Source: Candidatus Merdimorpha stercoravium (lineage in GTDB: Bacteria; Bacteroidota; Bacteroidia; Flavobacteriales; UBA1820). Taken from it: a DNA stretch of 10,586 nucleotides. The notes under the pieces were generated by a model. It had not been told where the DNA came from, did no database searches, and worked only from the letters and a program-made list of their open reading frames with translations. How positions within the stretch are numbered: the stretch's first letter is position 1; every line of letters starts with the position of its first letter. The DNA is taken from assembly GCA_018715295.1 (NCBI GenBank), contig DVLY01000057.1:1-10586 (forward strand). The letters run 5' to 3'. A program made the position numbers and the translations under genes. Below are positions 1 through 6,687 of the stretch, in pieces.

Positions 1-137
1 AGAGTTCTTTGAAGGTTACGCAACGCACAGAAGAATAATGCAGTAGATAACTAACTAATTCGTAACCTATTACTATTATGAGCGATTACCCAATGCTCAT
101 TTCCAATAAATTACACTCTTTTCGTAACTTCCTTTTG
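1..137. other. AT-rich non-coding left edge, probable leader of a leftward gene outside the window
   Basis: No convincing coding region lies here. The composition is much more AT-rich than the rest of the window. It sits directly downstream of a leftward promoter-like box at 138-145, so it is probably the 5' untranslated region of a gene beyond the left edge. The only early leftward ATG opens a frame of four codons. A 7-nt inverted repeat is visible, GGTTACG at 14-20 and CGTAACC at 61-67, with a further partial copy near 123. Function unknown. Confidence 0.35.
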
Positions 138-166
138 CAAATATACGAAAATCAATCATAAAAAAA
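138..166 (-). promoter_or_regulatory. Bacteroidota-type promoter, leftward
   Basis: On the minus strand, TATATTTG (145 to 138) matches the Bacteroidota -7 consensus TAnnTTTG exactly. A run of T at 166-160 lies about 17 nt upstream and could serve as the -33 element (consensus TTTG). That T run is also the tail of the terminator at 160-203, so the terminator and the promoter would share bases. The driven gene is outside the window. Confidence 0.45.
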
Positions 167-203
167 CCGCCCCGCTTGAAGTTTGCAGACGACAGCGGGA
201 CGG
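160..203 (-). terminator. Intrinsic terminator, leftward
   Basis: Read on the minus strand, CCGTCCCGCT (203-194) pairs with AGCGGGGCGG (176-167): ten pairs, one of them a G-U wobble, with a 17-nt loop. Seven T follow directly (166-160). It cannot serve clpB, which already has its own strong terminator at 462-498. It therefore implies a separate leftward transcript from the gene-free stretch 204-460. Confidence 0.65.
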
Positions 204-430
204 GACTAACCAAAGCTCCGGAGCTAAACAAGCCCCTGAACCGAATACGTCGAAGCATGCATTTCCCGTCCATGCCTCCGGCCATCTTCCGGTATCACAC
301 ACCGATACGTCCCGCCCTTGTCGTAAAACGTCTTATTAGTATGTTTCCCGCGTCCGATCTCTTCTATGCCCCTCCAAGCGAGAATTCTATCGTCCCCTTC
401 CCCAGCCCGGTCTCAAGAGAAAACTCCTCC
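161..430 (-). ncRNA. Candidate independent small RNA between clpB and the left edge (class unknown)
   Basis: This stretch of about 270 nt has no plausible reading frame on the minus strand, yet it lies between a possible promoter (436-464) and an intrinsic terminator (160-203) in the same direction. Two long-range pairings bring its ends together: GGAGTTT (427-421) with AAACTTC (184-178), and CGGGCTGGG (409-401) with CCCGTCCCG (204-196) with one mismatch. The second competes with the terminator stem. Ends folding onto each other recall 6S RNA, but that is only a suggestion. I did not see the conserved motifs of RNase P RNA, tmRNA or SRP RNA, nor a riboswitch core I recognise. The 5' end is estimated from the promoter, and the boundaries are approximate. 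Confidence 0.35.
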
Positions 431-435
431 CGCAG

Positions 436-464
436 GGAAGGTACGAGATCGGTGCGGGTACAAA
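436..464 (-). promoter_or_regulatory. Possible promoter overlapping the clpB terminator tail, leftward
   Basis: On the minus strand TTTG (464-461) lies 17 nt upstream of TACCTTCC (443-436), a partial match to TAnnTTTG (TA and TT kept, last two bases different). The TTTG is the last part of the clpB terminator T run. The match is weaker than the other promoter boxes in this window. It would start a transcript near 430. Confidence 0.3.
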
Positions 465-498
465 AAAAACACCGCCGCAGGATACCTGCGGCGGTGTT
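462..498 (-). terminator. Intrinsic terminator of clpB
   Basis: AACACCGCCGCAG (468-480) and CTGCGGCGGTGTT (486-498) form a perfect 13-bp stem around GATAC. Read leftward, the stem runs into eight consecutive T (469-462), the first two of them inside the stem. It begins 19 nt after the clpB stop codon. Confidence 0.92.
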
Positions 499-517
499 CT
501 TCAAGAAGGATGGGCGA

Positions 518-3115
518 TTATGCCCGCTTGTTCTCGAAGACCAGGGCGTTGTTCCGGCCTTTGATCACGATCACGTCTTTAGGCTCTACTTTCCCTTCGA
601 GGATCTGACGGGAGAGTTCGTTCATCAGGTCGCGCTGGATGACCCGTTTGATGGGCCGGGCGCCGAACTGCGGATCGTACCCCTGATCGGCCATTACCTC
701 CAGGGCGCTGTCCTCGGCTTCCAGGCGGATGTCCCGTTTGGCCAGCATCCCGGCCAGGCGATGGACTTGCAAACGTACGATGTCCTTGACATTCTCGCGG
801 GTAAGCGGGGTGAACATGATGATCTCGTCGATACGGTTGAGGAACTCCGGACGAATCTGCTGTTTGAGCAATTCGAACACTTGGCCCTTCGTCTTTTCCA
901 GCAGTTTTTCATCCGGGTTCTGAACCCCTTCGAGCGCCTCCATGATCAGGTGCGACCCCATGTTCGAGGTCATGATGATGATCGTATTCTTGAAGTCCAC
1001 CGTGCGGCCCTTGTTGTCCGTCAGACGACCGTCGTCCAGCACCTGAAGCAGGATGTTGAACGTATCGGGGTGCGCCTTTTCGATCTCGTCGAACAGTACC
1101 ACGCTGTACGGATGGCGGCGTACCGCCTCGGTGAGCTGGCCGCCCTCGTCGTAGCCCACGTATCCCGGAGGCGCTCCCACCAGACGGCTGACGGAGTGTT
1201 TCTCCTGGTACTCGGACATGTCGATACGGATCATCGCTTTTTCGTCGTTGAACAGCAACTCGGCCAAGGCTTTGGCCAACTCGGTCTTACCGACACCGGT
1301 GGTACCCAGGAACAGGAAACTGCCGATGGGCTTCTGCGGGTCCTGCAACCCGGCCCGACTGCGGCGCACCGCATCGGACACGGCGCGGATGGCTTCGTCC
1401 TGACCGATAACGCGCTGGTGCAGATCCTGCTCCAAGTGCAGCAGTTTTTCCCGGTCGGAAGCCAGCATCTTTTTGACCGGTATTCCCGTCCATTTGGAAA
1501 CGATCTCGGCGATGTCTTCGGCATCGACTTCTTCCTTGATCAAGGCGCGTCCGTCGGCCTGCATCTGTTTGAACTCGTCGTTGAGACGAGCCAGCTTGTC
1601 CTGCGCCTGTTTCAAGGTGCCATAACGGATCTCGGCTACCCGGGCGTAGTCGGCAGCCCGCTCGGCCTCCGAAGCCTCGAATTTCAAGTCCTCGATCTGC
1701 TTCATGGTACCCTGGATGTCCTCGACCATCTGTTTTTCCATGCGCCACTTGGCTTCCACGCCCTTGCGCTGTTCCCGCAGATTGGCCAGTTCCTCGCCGA
1801 GGGATTCGAGCTTGGCCTGGTCGCCTTCGCGCTTGATGGCGGCCACTTCGATCTCCAGTTGAAGGATACGACGGTCGAGCGTGTCCAATTCCTCGGGTTT
1901 GGAGTTCATCTCCATCCGCAGGTGCGATGCGGCCTCGTCGATCAGGTCGATGGCCTTGTCCGGCAGGAAACGGTCGGTGATGTACCGCGTGGACAACTCC
2001 ACAGCGGCAATGATCGCGTCGTCCTTGATACGGATGTGGTGGTGTGCTTCGTACTTGTCCTTGATCCCTCGAAGGATCGATACCGAAGCCTCGTAGTCCG
2101 GTTCTTCGATCATCACCTTTTGGAACCGGCGCTCGAGCGCCTTGTCCTTCTCGAAGTACTTCTGGTACTCGTTGAGGGTCGTCGCACCGATCGAACGCAG
2201 TTCGCCGCGCGCCAGGGCCGGTTTGAGGATATTGGCGGCATCCATCGCACCTTCACCAGCGCCGGCACCTACCAGGGTATGTATCTCGTCGATGAACAGG
2301 ATGATGCTGCCCTCGGATTCGCTCACCTCCTTGACCACGGATTTGAGTCGCTCTTCAAACTCGCCTTTGTACTTCGCCCCGGCGATCAGCGCACCCATGT
2401 CGAGCGAGTAGATGGTCTTGTCCAGCAGGTTCTGAGGCACATCGCCGCTGACAATCCGCTGTGCCAGTCCTTCGGCGACGGCCGTTTTTCCCACGCCCGG
2501 TTCGCCGATGAGGATCGGGTTGTTCTTGGTACGGCGGGTAAGGATCTGCAGCACGCGCCGGATTTCCTCGTCCCGGCCGATGACCGGGTCGAGTTTGTTC
2601 TGGCGAGCCAGCTCATTGAGGTTCTTGGCATACTTTTCGAGCGCCTGATAGGTATCCTCCTGGTTCTGTTTGGTCACCCGGTCGCCCTTGCGAAGGTCCT
2701 CGATGGCGGTACGAAGGTCTTTTTCCTTGATGTTGTTCTGACGGAACAGTTTAGCCGTTTCGTCCCCCCCACCCATCATGGCCAGCACGAGGTGTTCGAC
2801 CGTAACGAACTGGTCGTCCATCTTGGAGGCGATACTCTGAGCATCGGTCAGCATTTTGGAAGCGTCGCGGGAAAGGTACACCTCGCCCCCCGACACTTTC
2901 GGGTATGTGTTGAGGATAACGCCCACCTGCCGGCGGAAGTCTTCGGCGTTCACGCCGACCTTGCCCAACAGGAAAGGCAGTACGCTGTGGTCCGTGTCGA
3001 AAATGCCCTCCAGGATGTGCGCGTTCTCGATCTGGGGATTGCCCCGCTCGGCGGCGATCATCTGGGCCTTCTGCACGGCCTCTTGCGATTTGGTAGTGAA
3101 ATTGTTGAAATCCAT
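518..3115 (-). CDS. clpB: ATP-dependent chaperone ClpB (Hsp100 disaggregase)
   Basis: ClpB is a cytosolic hexameric AAA+ ATPase that works with DnaK/DnaJ/GrpE to pull proteins out of aggregates after heat stress. The 865-residue product has the full family layout: N-terminal Clp repeats (about 1-145), first ATPase with Walker A GEPGVGKT (204-211), pore loop KYKGEF (248-253), Walker B IILFIDE (271-277) and an arginine-finger region (329-330); a charged coiled-coil middle domain (about 400-520); second ATPase with Walker A GTTGVGKT (604-611), pore loop GYVG (651-654), Walker B VVLFDE (672-677) and sensor-2 GAR (818-820). The long middle domain separates it from ClpA and ClpC. The start at MDFNNF is chosen because the family begins there; 37 further in-frame residues upstream are unlike it. 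The leader is A-rich with no Shine-Dalgarno. A strong terminator follows; xth lies upstream on the same strand. Confidence 0.97.
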   Translation of the reverse strand: MDFNNFTTKSQEAVQKAQMIAAERGNPQIENAHILEGIFDTDHSVLPFLLGKVGVNAEDFRRQVGVILNTYPKVSGGEVYLSRDASKMLTDAQSIASKMDDQFVTVEHLVLAMMGGGDETAKLFRQNNIKEKDLRTAIEDLRKGDRVTKQNQEDTYQALEKYAKNLNELARQNKLDPVIGRDEEIRRVLQILTRRTKNNPILIGEPGVGKTAVAEGLAQRIVSGDVPQNLLDKTIYSLDMGALIAGAKYKGEFEERLKSVVKEVSESEGSIILFIDEIHTLVGAGAGEGAMDAANILKPALARGELRSIGATTLNEYQKYFEKDKALERRFQKVMIEEPDYEASVSILRGIKDKYEAHHHIRIKDDAIIAAVELSTRYITDRFLPDKAIDLIDEAASHLRMEMNSKPEELDTLDRRILQLEIEVAAIKREGDQAKLESLGEELANLREQRKGVEAKWRMEKQMVEDIQGTMKQIEDLKFEASEAERAADYARVAEIRYGTLKQAQDKLARLNDEFKQMQADGRALIKEEVDAEDIAEIVSKWTGIPVKKMLASDREKLLHLEQDLHQRVIGQDEAIRAVSDAVRRSRAGLQDPQKPIGSFLFLGTTGVGKTELAKALAELLFNDEKAMIRIDMSEYQEKHSVSRLVGAPPGYVGYDEGGQLTEAVRRHPYSVVLFDEIEKAHPDTFNILLQVLDDGRLTDNKGRTVDFKNTIIIMTSNMGSHLIMEALEGVQNPDEKLLEKTKGQVFELLKQQIRPEFLNRIDEIIMFTPLTRENVKDIVRLQVHRLAGMLAKRDIRLEAEDSALEVMADQGYDPQFGARPIKRVIQRDLMNELSRQILEGKVEPKDVIVIKGRNNALVFENKRA

Positions 3116-3190
3116 ATTCGTTTGGGTTTTTAGTTTTATGTTCGTTTGCCTACTTACTCGCAAATCCCGTGCCGAGGCAAAAGACTGCCA

Positions 3191-3206
3191 TTTTTTCCGG
3201 AAAAAA
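3191..3206. promoter_or_regulatory. Perfect 16-bp palindrome upstream of clpB
   Basis: TTTTTTCCGGAAAAAA is a perfect inverted repeat in the 171-nt gap between xth and clpB, 76 nt before the clpB start. Such a symmetric site could bind a dimeric regulator, or be a weak hairpin ending the xth transcript. I see no good TAnnTTTG box for clpB in this gap, and no CIRCE-like element. The gap also has several A/T runs. Role unproven. Confidence 0.3.
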
Positions 3207-3286
3207 GACAAAAAAGGACAAAACAAACCCCTTCCTCCGCCATTTTGACGCAGGAAAGAGCGAAATATCGGAAAAATACGGACGAC

Positions 3287-4051
3287 TTACTCCACCACCA
3301 CACCCACCGGGCAATGGTCGCTGCCGAGAACCTGCTGCAGGATAAACGCCTCCTTGATCCGGGGCATAAATGCACGCGAAGCCAGGAAATAGTCGATTCT
3401 CCAGCCCACGTTCCGGCTCCGGGCCCCGCCCCGATAGCTCCACCAGGAATACTCGTTGCGCTTGTCGGGATAGAAATACCGGAAAGTATCCACCAGCCCG
3501 CCCGCCAGGTAGCGGTCCATGCCGTCGATCTCCGCCTGCATGTACCCGGCCGCCTTGTTGTAGTTGGCTGCCGGATGGGCCAGGTCGATGTCGGTGTGGG
3601 CTACATTCATATCGCCGCAAACCAGGACCGGCTTGTCGGCCTCGAGTTTTTTGAGAAAGTCGTAGAAAGCCAGATCCCACTGCTGGCGATAGTCCAGGCG
3701 GAGGAGCTCCGCCCCGGAATTGGGCGTATAGACATCGACCAGAAAGAAGTCCGGGAACTCCGCGGTGATCACCCGCCCTTCGGTGTCGTGCTCGGCCAGG
3801 CCGAGGCCGTAATGCACCGCCAACGGCGAAACGCGGGTGGCGATGGCCGTACCGGAATACCCTTTGCGCTGGGCCGAATGGGCGTAGAGTTCATAGCCCA
3901 GCATACTCCCGAGCGCCTGTTGCACCTGCTCCGGATCGGCTTTGGTCTCCTGGAAACACAACACGTCGGGGTCGCAGTCGTCCAAAAATCCGTAAAAATC
4001 TTTTTTCACCACGGCGCGGATGCCGTTCACGTTCCACGAAACGATCTTCAT
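3287..4051 (-). CDS. xth: Exodeoxyribonuclease III (AP endonuclease, ExoIII family)
   Basis: This enzyme cuts DNA 5' of abasic sites and has 3'-5' exonuclease and 3'-phosphatase activity in base excision repair. The 254-residue product has the full endonuclease/exonuclease/phosphatase fold: WNVNGIRA (6-13), QETK with metal-binding E35, YTPNSG with Y108, GDMN with D147 and N149, the YSWWSYRGGAR and WRIDY segment (201-221, D220), and the terminal GSDHCPV with D245 and H246. All expected catalytic residues are present and the length is normal. The start at MKIVSWN matches the family; twelve in-frame residues further upstream run into the promoter region and are rejected. It is divergent from phoH, and clpB lies 171 nt downstream on the same strand, perhaps under its own promoter. 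Confidence 0.95.
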   Translation of the reverse strand: MKIVSWNVNGIRAVVKKDFYGFLDDCDPDVLCFQETKADPEQVQQALGSMLGYELYAHSAQRKGYSGTAIATRVSPLAVHYGLGLAEHDTEGRVITAEFPDFFLVDVYTPNSGAELLRLDYRQQWDLAFYDFLKKLEADKPVLVCGDMNVAHTDIDLAHPAANYNKAAGYMQAEIDGMDRYLAGGLVDTFRYFYPDKRNEYSWWSYRGGARSRNVGWRIDYFLASRAFMPRIKEAFILQQVLGSDHCPVGVVVE

Positions 4052-4074
4052 AAATTTTGTCCGTATGTTTTGCC

Positions 4075-4082
4075 CAAAGGTA
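4075..4082 (-). promoter_or_regulatory. xth promoter -7 box
   Basis: TACCTTTG on the minus strand is an exact match to TAnnTTTG, 23 nt upstream of the xth start codon. A -33 element is not clear; a TTCGG segment lies at about the right distance. The leader is short and A-rich. Confidence 0.55.
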
Positions 4083-4198
4083 AGCAAATCCTGCCGAACC
4101 GCGGCACTTCCTCCCCCGGAATGTCCGCCTGCTCCGACAGCCGATTTTTATTTTCCCAAAAGCGCCTTCTCCCTTGGGATCATACCGCAACTTTTGCG

Positions 4199-4206
4199 TA
4201 ATTTTG
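4199..4206 (+). promoter_or_regulatory. phoH-operon promoter -7 box
   Basis: TAATTTTG is an exact match to TAnnTTTG, placing transcription start near 4213 and giving a leader of about 43 nt before phoH. A TTG at 4174-4176 lies about 22 nt upstream, so the -33 element is weak or unusually spaced. Confidence 0.55.
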
Positions 4207-4220
4207 TGGGATGTAAAAAT

Positions 4221-4240
4221 CGGCGGTTACCCAACCGCCG
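4221..4240 (+). promoter_or_regulatory. Perfect hairpin in the presumed phoH leader
   Basis: CGGCGGTT (4221-4228) and AACCGCCG (4233-4240) form a perfect 8-bp stem with loop ACCC. It would start within about ten bases of the predicted 5' end and stop 15 nt before the phoH ATG. It is not followed by T on the plus strand, so it is not a terminator in that direction. Near a 5' end it could protect the mRNA or affect initiation. On the minus strand it is followed by ATTTTTA, a weak terminator-like tail. Confidence 0.5.
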
Positions 4241-4255
4241 AAAACCGGACAAAAC

Positions 4256-5215
4256 ATGGAAAATCAGCGTACCCTGCCCTTGGAGGACATCTCGCCGGCC
4301 GAATTTTTCGGCCCCCGGGACGAGAATCTCCGCCTGCTGGTTACGTATTTTCCCAAACTCAAGATCGTGGGCCGGGGCAACTCCCTGATCGCCTTGGGCG
4401 AAGAAGAAGTCCTGGACGAGTTTGAAAAGAAGGTCAACCGCCTGACGGCCTACCTCCACCGGTACAATTCGCTGCCTCGGCTGGCCGTGGAGCGCATCCT
4501 GGAGAACGACACCGACCTGGAACGCGCCCGCCGGGAAAAGGAAGGCATCATCCTGCACGGAGCCTCCGGGCAGCCCATCAAGGCACACAGTCCCAACCAG
4601 CAGAAGATCGTGGAAGCGATCCGCCAGTACGACATGCTCTTTGCCGTCGGCCCGGCCGGTACGGGAAAGACCTATACCAGCGTGGCCCTGGCCGTACGCG
4701 CCCTGCGGGACAAGGAGGTGCGCCGCATCGTTCTGACCCGCCCGGCGGTGGAAGCGGGGGAAAGTCTGGGATTCCTCCCGGGCGATGTCAAGGAAAAACT
4801 GGACCCCTACCTCCAGCCGCTCTACGATGCCCTGCGCGACATGATCCCGGGAGAAAAACTGGCCGGGTATATGGAAAAAGGCGTGATCCAGATCGCTCCC
4901 CTGGCCTACATGCGGGGACGTACGCTGGACAGTGCTTTCGTGATCCTGGACGAAGCGCAGAACACTACGCCGATGCAGATGAAGATGTTCCTCACCCGCA
5001 TGGGACCCCATGCCAAATTCATCATCACCGGCGATCCGGGGCAGGTGGACTTGCCCCCGCGCCAAAAGTCCGGCCTGGCCGAAGCCCTGCGCCTGCTTTC
5101 CGGCATCCGCAACATCGCTTTCATCCAACTGGACGAACGAGATGTGATCCGCCACCCGCTGGTAAAAGACATCATCGACGCATACAAACACTCGGAACAA
5201 AAAAATCTGAAATAA
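4256..5215 (+). CDS. phoH: PhoH family ATPase (PhoL/YbeZ type)
   Basis: The protein is a cytosolic P-loop ATPase of the PhoH family, which is linked to RNA metabolism and ribosome/stress functions; a precise substrate is not established. The 319-residue product has an N-terminal segment of about 110 residues, then the ATPase domain: Walker A GPAGTGKT (132-139), the family segment LTRPAVEAGESLGFLPGD (160-177), Walker B VILDEAQN (229-236), and sensor ITGD (257-260), ending in the DVIRHPLV segment (296-303). Length and order match the standalone bacterial form, with no PIN domain. The start at MENQRT is the first ATG after the predicted promoter. It is the first gene of a rightward cluster; purC starts one base after its stop codon. 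Confidence 0.95.
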   Translation: MENQRTLPLEDISPAEFFGPRDENLRLLVTYFPKLKIVGRGNSLIALGEEEVLDEFEKKVNRLTAYLHRYNSLPRLAVERILENDTDLERARREKEGIILHGASGQPIKAHSPNQQKIVEAIRQYDMLFAVGPAGTGKTYTSVALAVRALRDKEVRRIVLTRPAVEAGESLGFLPGDVKEKLDPYLQPLYDALRDMIPGEKLAGYMEKGVIQIAPLAYMRGRTLDSAFVILDEAQNTTPMQMKMFLTRMGPHAKFIITGDPGQVDLPPRQKSGLAEALRLLSGIRNIAFIQLDERDVIRHPLVKDIIDAYKHSEQKNLK

Positions 5216-5216
5216 C

Positions 5217-6161
5217 ATGACACCCAACACTCTGAAAGAAACCCACTTCAACCTCCCAGGGCAGAAATCGCTCTTTCGCGGCAAAGTGCGCGACGTGTAC
5301 ACCTTGGACAACGACATTCTGGTCATGGTAGCTACCGACCGCATCTCGGCCTTCGACGTGGTACTGCCCGAAGCCATTCCGTACAAAGGACAGGTGCTCA
5401 GCCGCATCGCCACCCGTTTCATGGAGCTGACCTCGGACATCCTGCCCAACTGGATCCTCGGCACGCCCCATCCGGCTGTTACGGTAGGACGCCGTTGCAA
5501 CCCCTTCAAAGTCGAAATGGTCATCCGCGGATACCTCTCGGGCCACGCATGGCGCGAGTACAAGGCCGGCCGGAGAACCCTCTGCGGAGTCGAACTGCCC
5601 GAGGGTCTCAAGGAAAACGACCGCCTGCCCCACCCCATCATCACCCCGACGACCAAGGAAGACCTCGGAGCGCACGACGAAGACATCTCGCGGCAGGAGA
5701 TCATCGCCCACGGCCTGGTGAGTGAAAAGGACTACGACGAACTCGAAAAATACACCTACCGCCTGTTCGAACGCGGGACGGAGATCGCTGCCCAGCGCGG
5801 ACTGATCCTGGTGGATACCAAGTACGAATTCGGCAAGGATCAAAACGGGGTCATCACCCTGATCGACGAGATCCACACGCCGGATTCCTCACGCTACTTC
5901 TACGCCGAGGGCTATGCCGAGCGCCAGGCCAAAGGCGAACCGCAGAAACAGCTCTCCAAGGAATTCGTCCGCGAATGGCTCATGGCCGAAGGCTTCCAGG
6001 GACAAGCCGGGCAACAGGTTCCGACCATGACCCCGCAAGTGGTCGAAGGCATTTCGGCACGCTACATCGAACTCTACGAGCACATCATGGGAGAGAAGTT
6101 CACCGGAGAAAGCCCCGAAGGCATCGAGGCCCGGACGGTGGAATTCCTCGCCCGTCTGTAA
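5217..6161 (+). CDS. purC: Phosphoribosylaminoimidazole-succinocarboxamide synthase (SAICAR synthetase)
   Basis: PurC joins CAIR and aspartate using ATP to make SAICAR in de novo purine synthesis. The 314-residue product carries GKVRDVY (22-28), the TDRISAFD nucleotide/substrate segment (40-47), the VEMVIRGYLSGHAWREY signature (99-115), LILVDTKYEFG (196-206) and LIDEIHTPDSSRYF (215-228). The length and the RGYLSGHAW form resemble the longer yeast Ade1-type enzymes rather than the roughly 237-residue E. coli type. The ATG lies one base after the phoH stop, and the stop codon shares one base with the next gene's ATG (TAATG), so translation of the three genes is probably coupled. No other purine gene is in the window. 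Confidence 0.97.
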   Translation: MTPNTLKETHFNLPGQKSLFRGKVRDVYTLDNDILVMVATDRISAFDVVLPEAIPYKGQVLSRIATRFMELTSDILPNWILGTPHPAVTVGRRCNPFKVEMVIRGYLSGHAWREYKAGRRTLCGVELPEGLKENDRLPHPIITPTTKEDLGAHDEDISRQEIIAHGLVSEKDYDELEKYTYRLFERGTEIAAQRGLILVDTKYEFGKDQNGVITLIDEIHTPDSSRYFYAEGYAERQAKGEPQKQLSKEFVREWLMAEGFQGQAGQQVPTMTPQVVEGISARYIELYEHIMGEKFTGESPEGIEARTVEFLARL

Positions 6162-6610
6162 TGGAACTGCTGGCCGAATACGGGGTATGGGGACTCTTCC
6201 TCGCCTCGTTTCTGGCGGCGACCATCCTGCCGCTGGCTTCCGAGATCGTCCTGGTGGCGGTCGTGGCAGCCGGCGCCGATCCCTGGGCGGCTCTCTGGGC
6301 TGCCGCAGCGGGAAATACCCTGGGAGGCATGACCAGCTACTTCCTGGGGTATTTCTTTGAGATCAAGAAGGTATGCCGCTGGATGAAGATCCAGCCCGAA
6401 AAGCTGGACCGGATGTACCCTTACGCCCATCGCTACGGATTCCTGCTGGGCTTTCTGGGATTCATGCCCGTCATCGGCGACGTGGTGATGATCGCCCTGG
6501 GAAGCCTGCGCTGCTCGTGGACAGGAACACTGCTTACTTCGGCCGCCGGGAAAACGCTGCGCTACTACCTGATCGTCTTCACCCAGCTGGCCGTTACCTC
6601 CGCCGCCTGA
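6161..6610 (+). CDS. yqaA: YqaA-like small membrane protein, DedA/VTT (SNARE-associated) superfamily
   Basis: A 149-residue inner-membrane protein. Residues 8-39 form a long hydrophobic stretch containing SFLAATILPLASE (17-29), followed by GNTLGGMTSYFLGYFFE (51-67), a charged loop with KIQPEKLDRMYPYAHRYG (76-93), then GFMPVIGDVVMIALG (100-114) and a last membrane segment around 122-146. The LP..SE, GN.LGG and P..GD elements are those of the E. coli YqaA group, a short branch of the DedA family, whose larger members include lipid scramblases/flippases; the function of YqaA itself is not settled. The start is fixed by the TAATG overlap with purC; a longer frame that runs back into purC was rejected. 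A specific substrate cannot be told from the sequence. Confidence 0.85.
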   Translation: MELLAEYGVWGLFLASFLAATILPLASEIVLVAVVAAGADPWAALWAAAAGNTLGGMTSYFLGYFFEIKKVCRWMKIQPEKLDRMYPYAHRYGFLLGFLGFMPVIGDVVMIALGSLRCSWTGTLLTSAAGKTLRYYLIVFTQLAVTSAA

Positions 6611-6687
6611 CCCGCCCCGGCAGGGAAATGAAGCCGGCAGAAAAACGGGGAAAAAGACCGGCAAAGCCCCCAAAACCTCAACCACCG

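Noticed and set aside
1..12. AGAGTTCTTTGA at the left edge resembles the boxA-like antitermination sequence in Bacteroidota rRNA spacers
   Set aside because: No rRNA or tRNA sequence follows it on the plus strand, and the motif is short enough to occur by chance.
97..285. A 62-codon leftward frame over the small-RNA candidate
   Set aside because: It runs straight through the intrinsic terminator at 160-203 and the next promoter, and shows no family resemblance.
176..3133. A 985-codon open frame on the plus strand, fully antisense to clpB
   Set aside because: Its length comes from the GC-rich codon use of clpB, which keeps stop codons out of one antisense frame. The translation shows no recognisable family features, while the minus strand encodes a complete ClpB.
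4148..5704. A 518-codon leftward open frame antisense to phoH and purC, and a similar 351-codon one antisense to xth (3146-4201)
   Set aside because: Shadow frames of well-supported genes with all catalytic motifs on the other strand; the antisense translations have no recognisable domains.
6373..6687. The upstream part of the recQ frame as an N-terminal extension
   Set aside because: From 6373 to 6610 it overlaps the yqaA-like gene in another frame and has no domain resemblance. The 6628 start remains possible but is less favoured than 6688.
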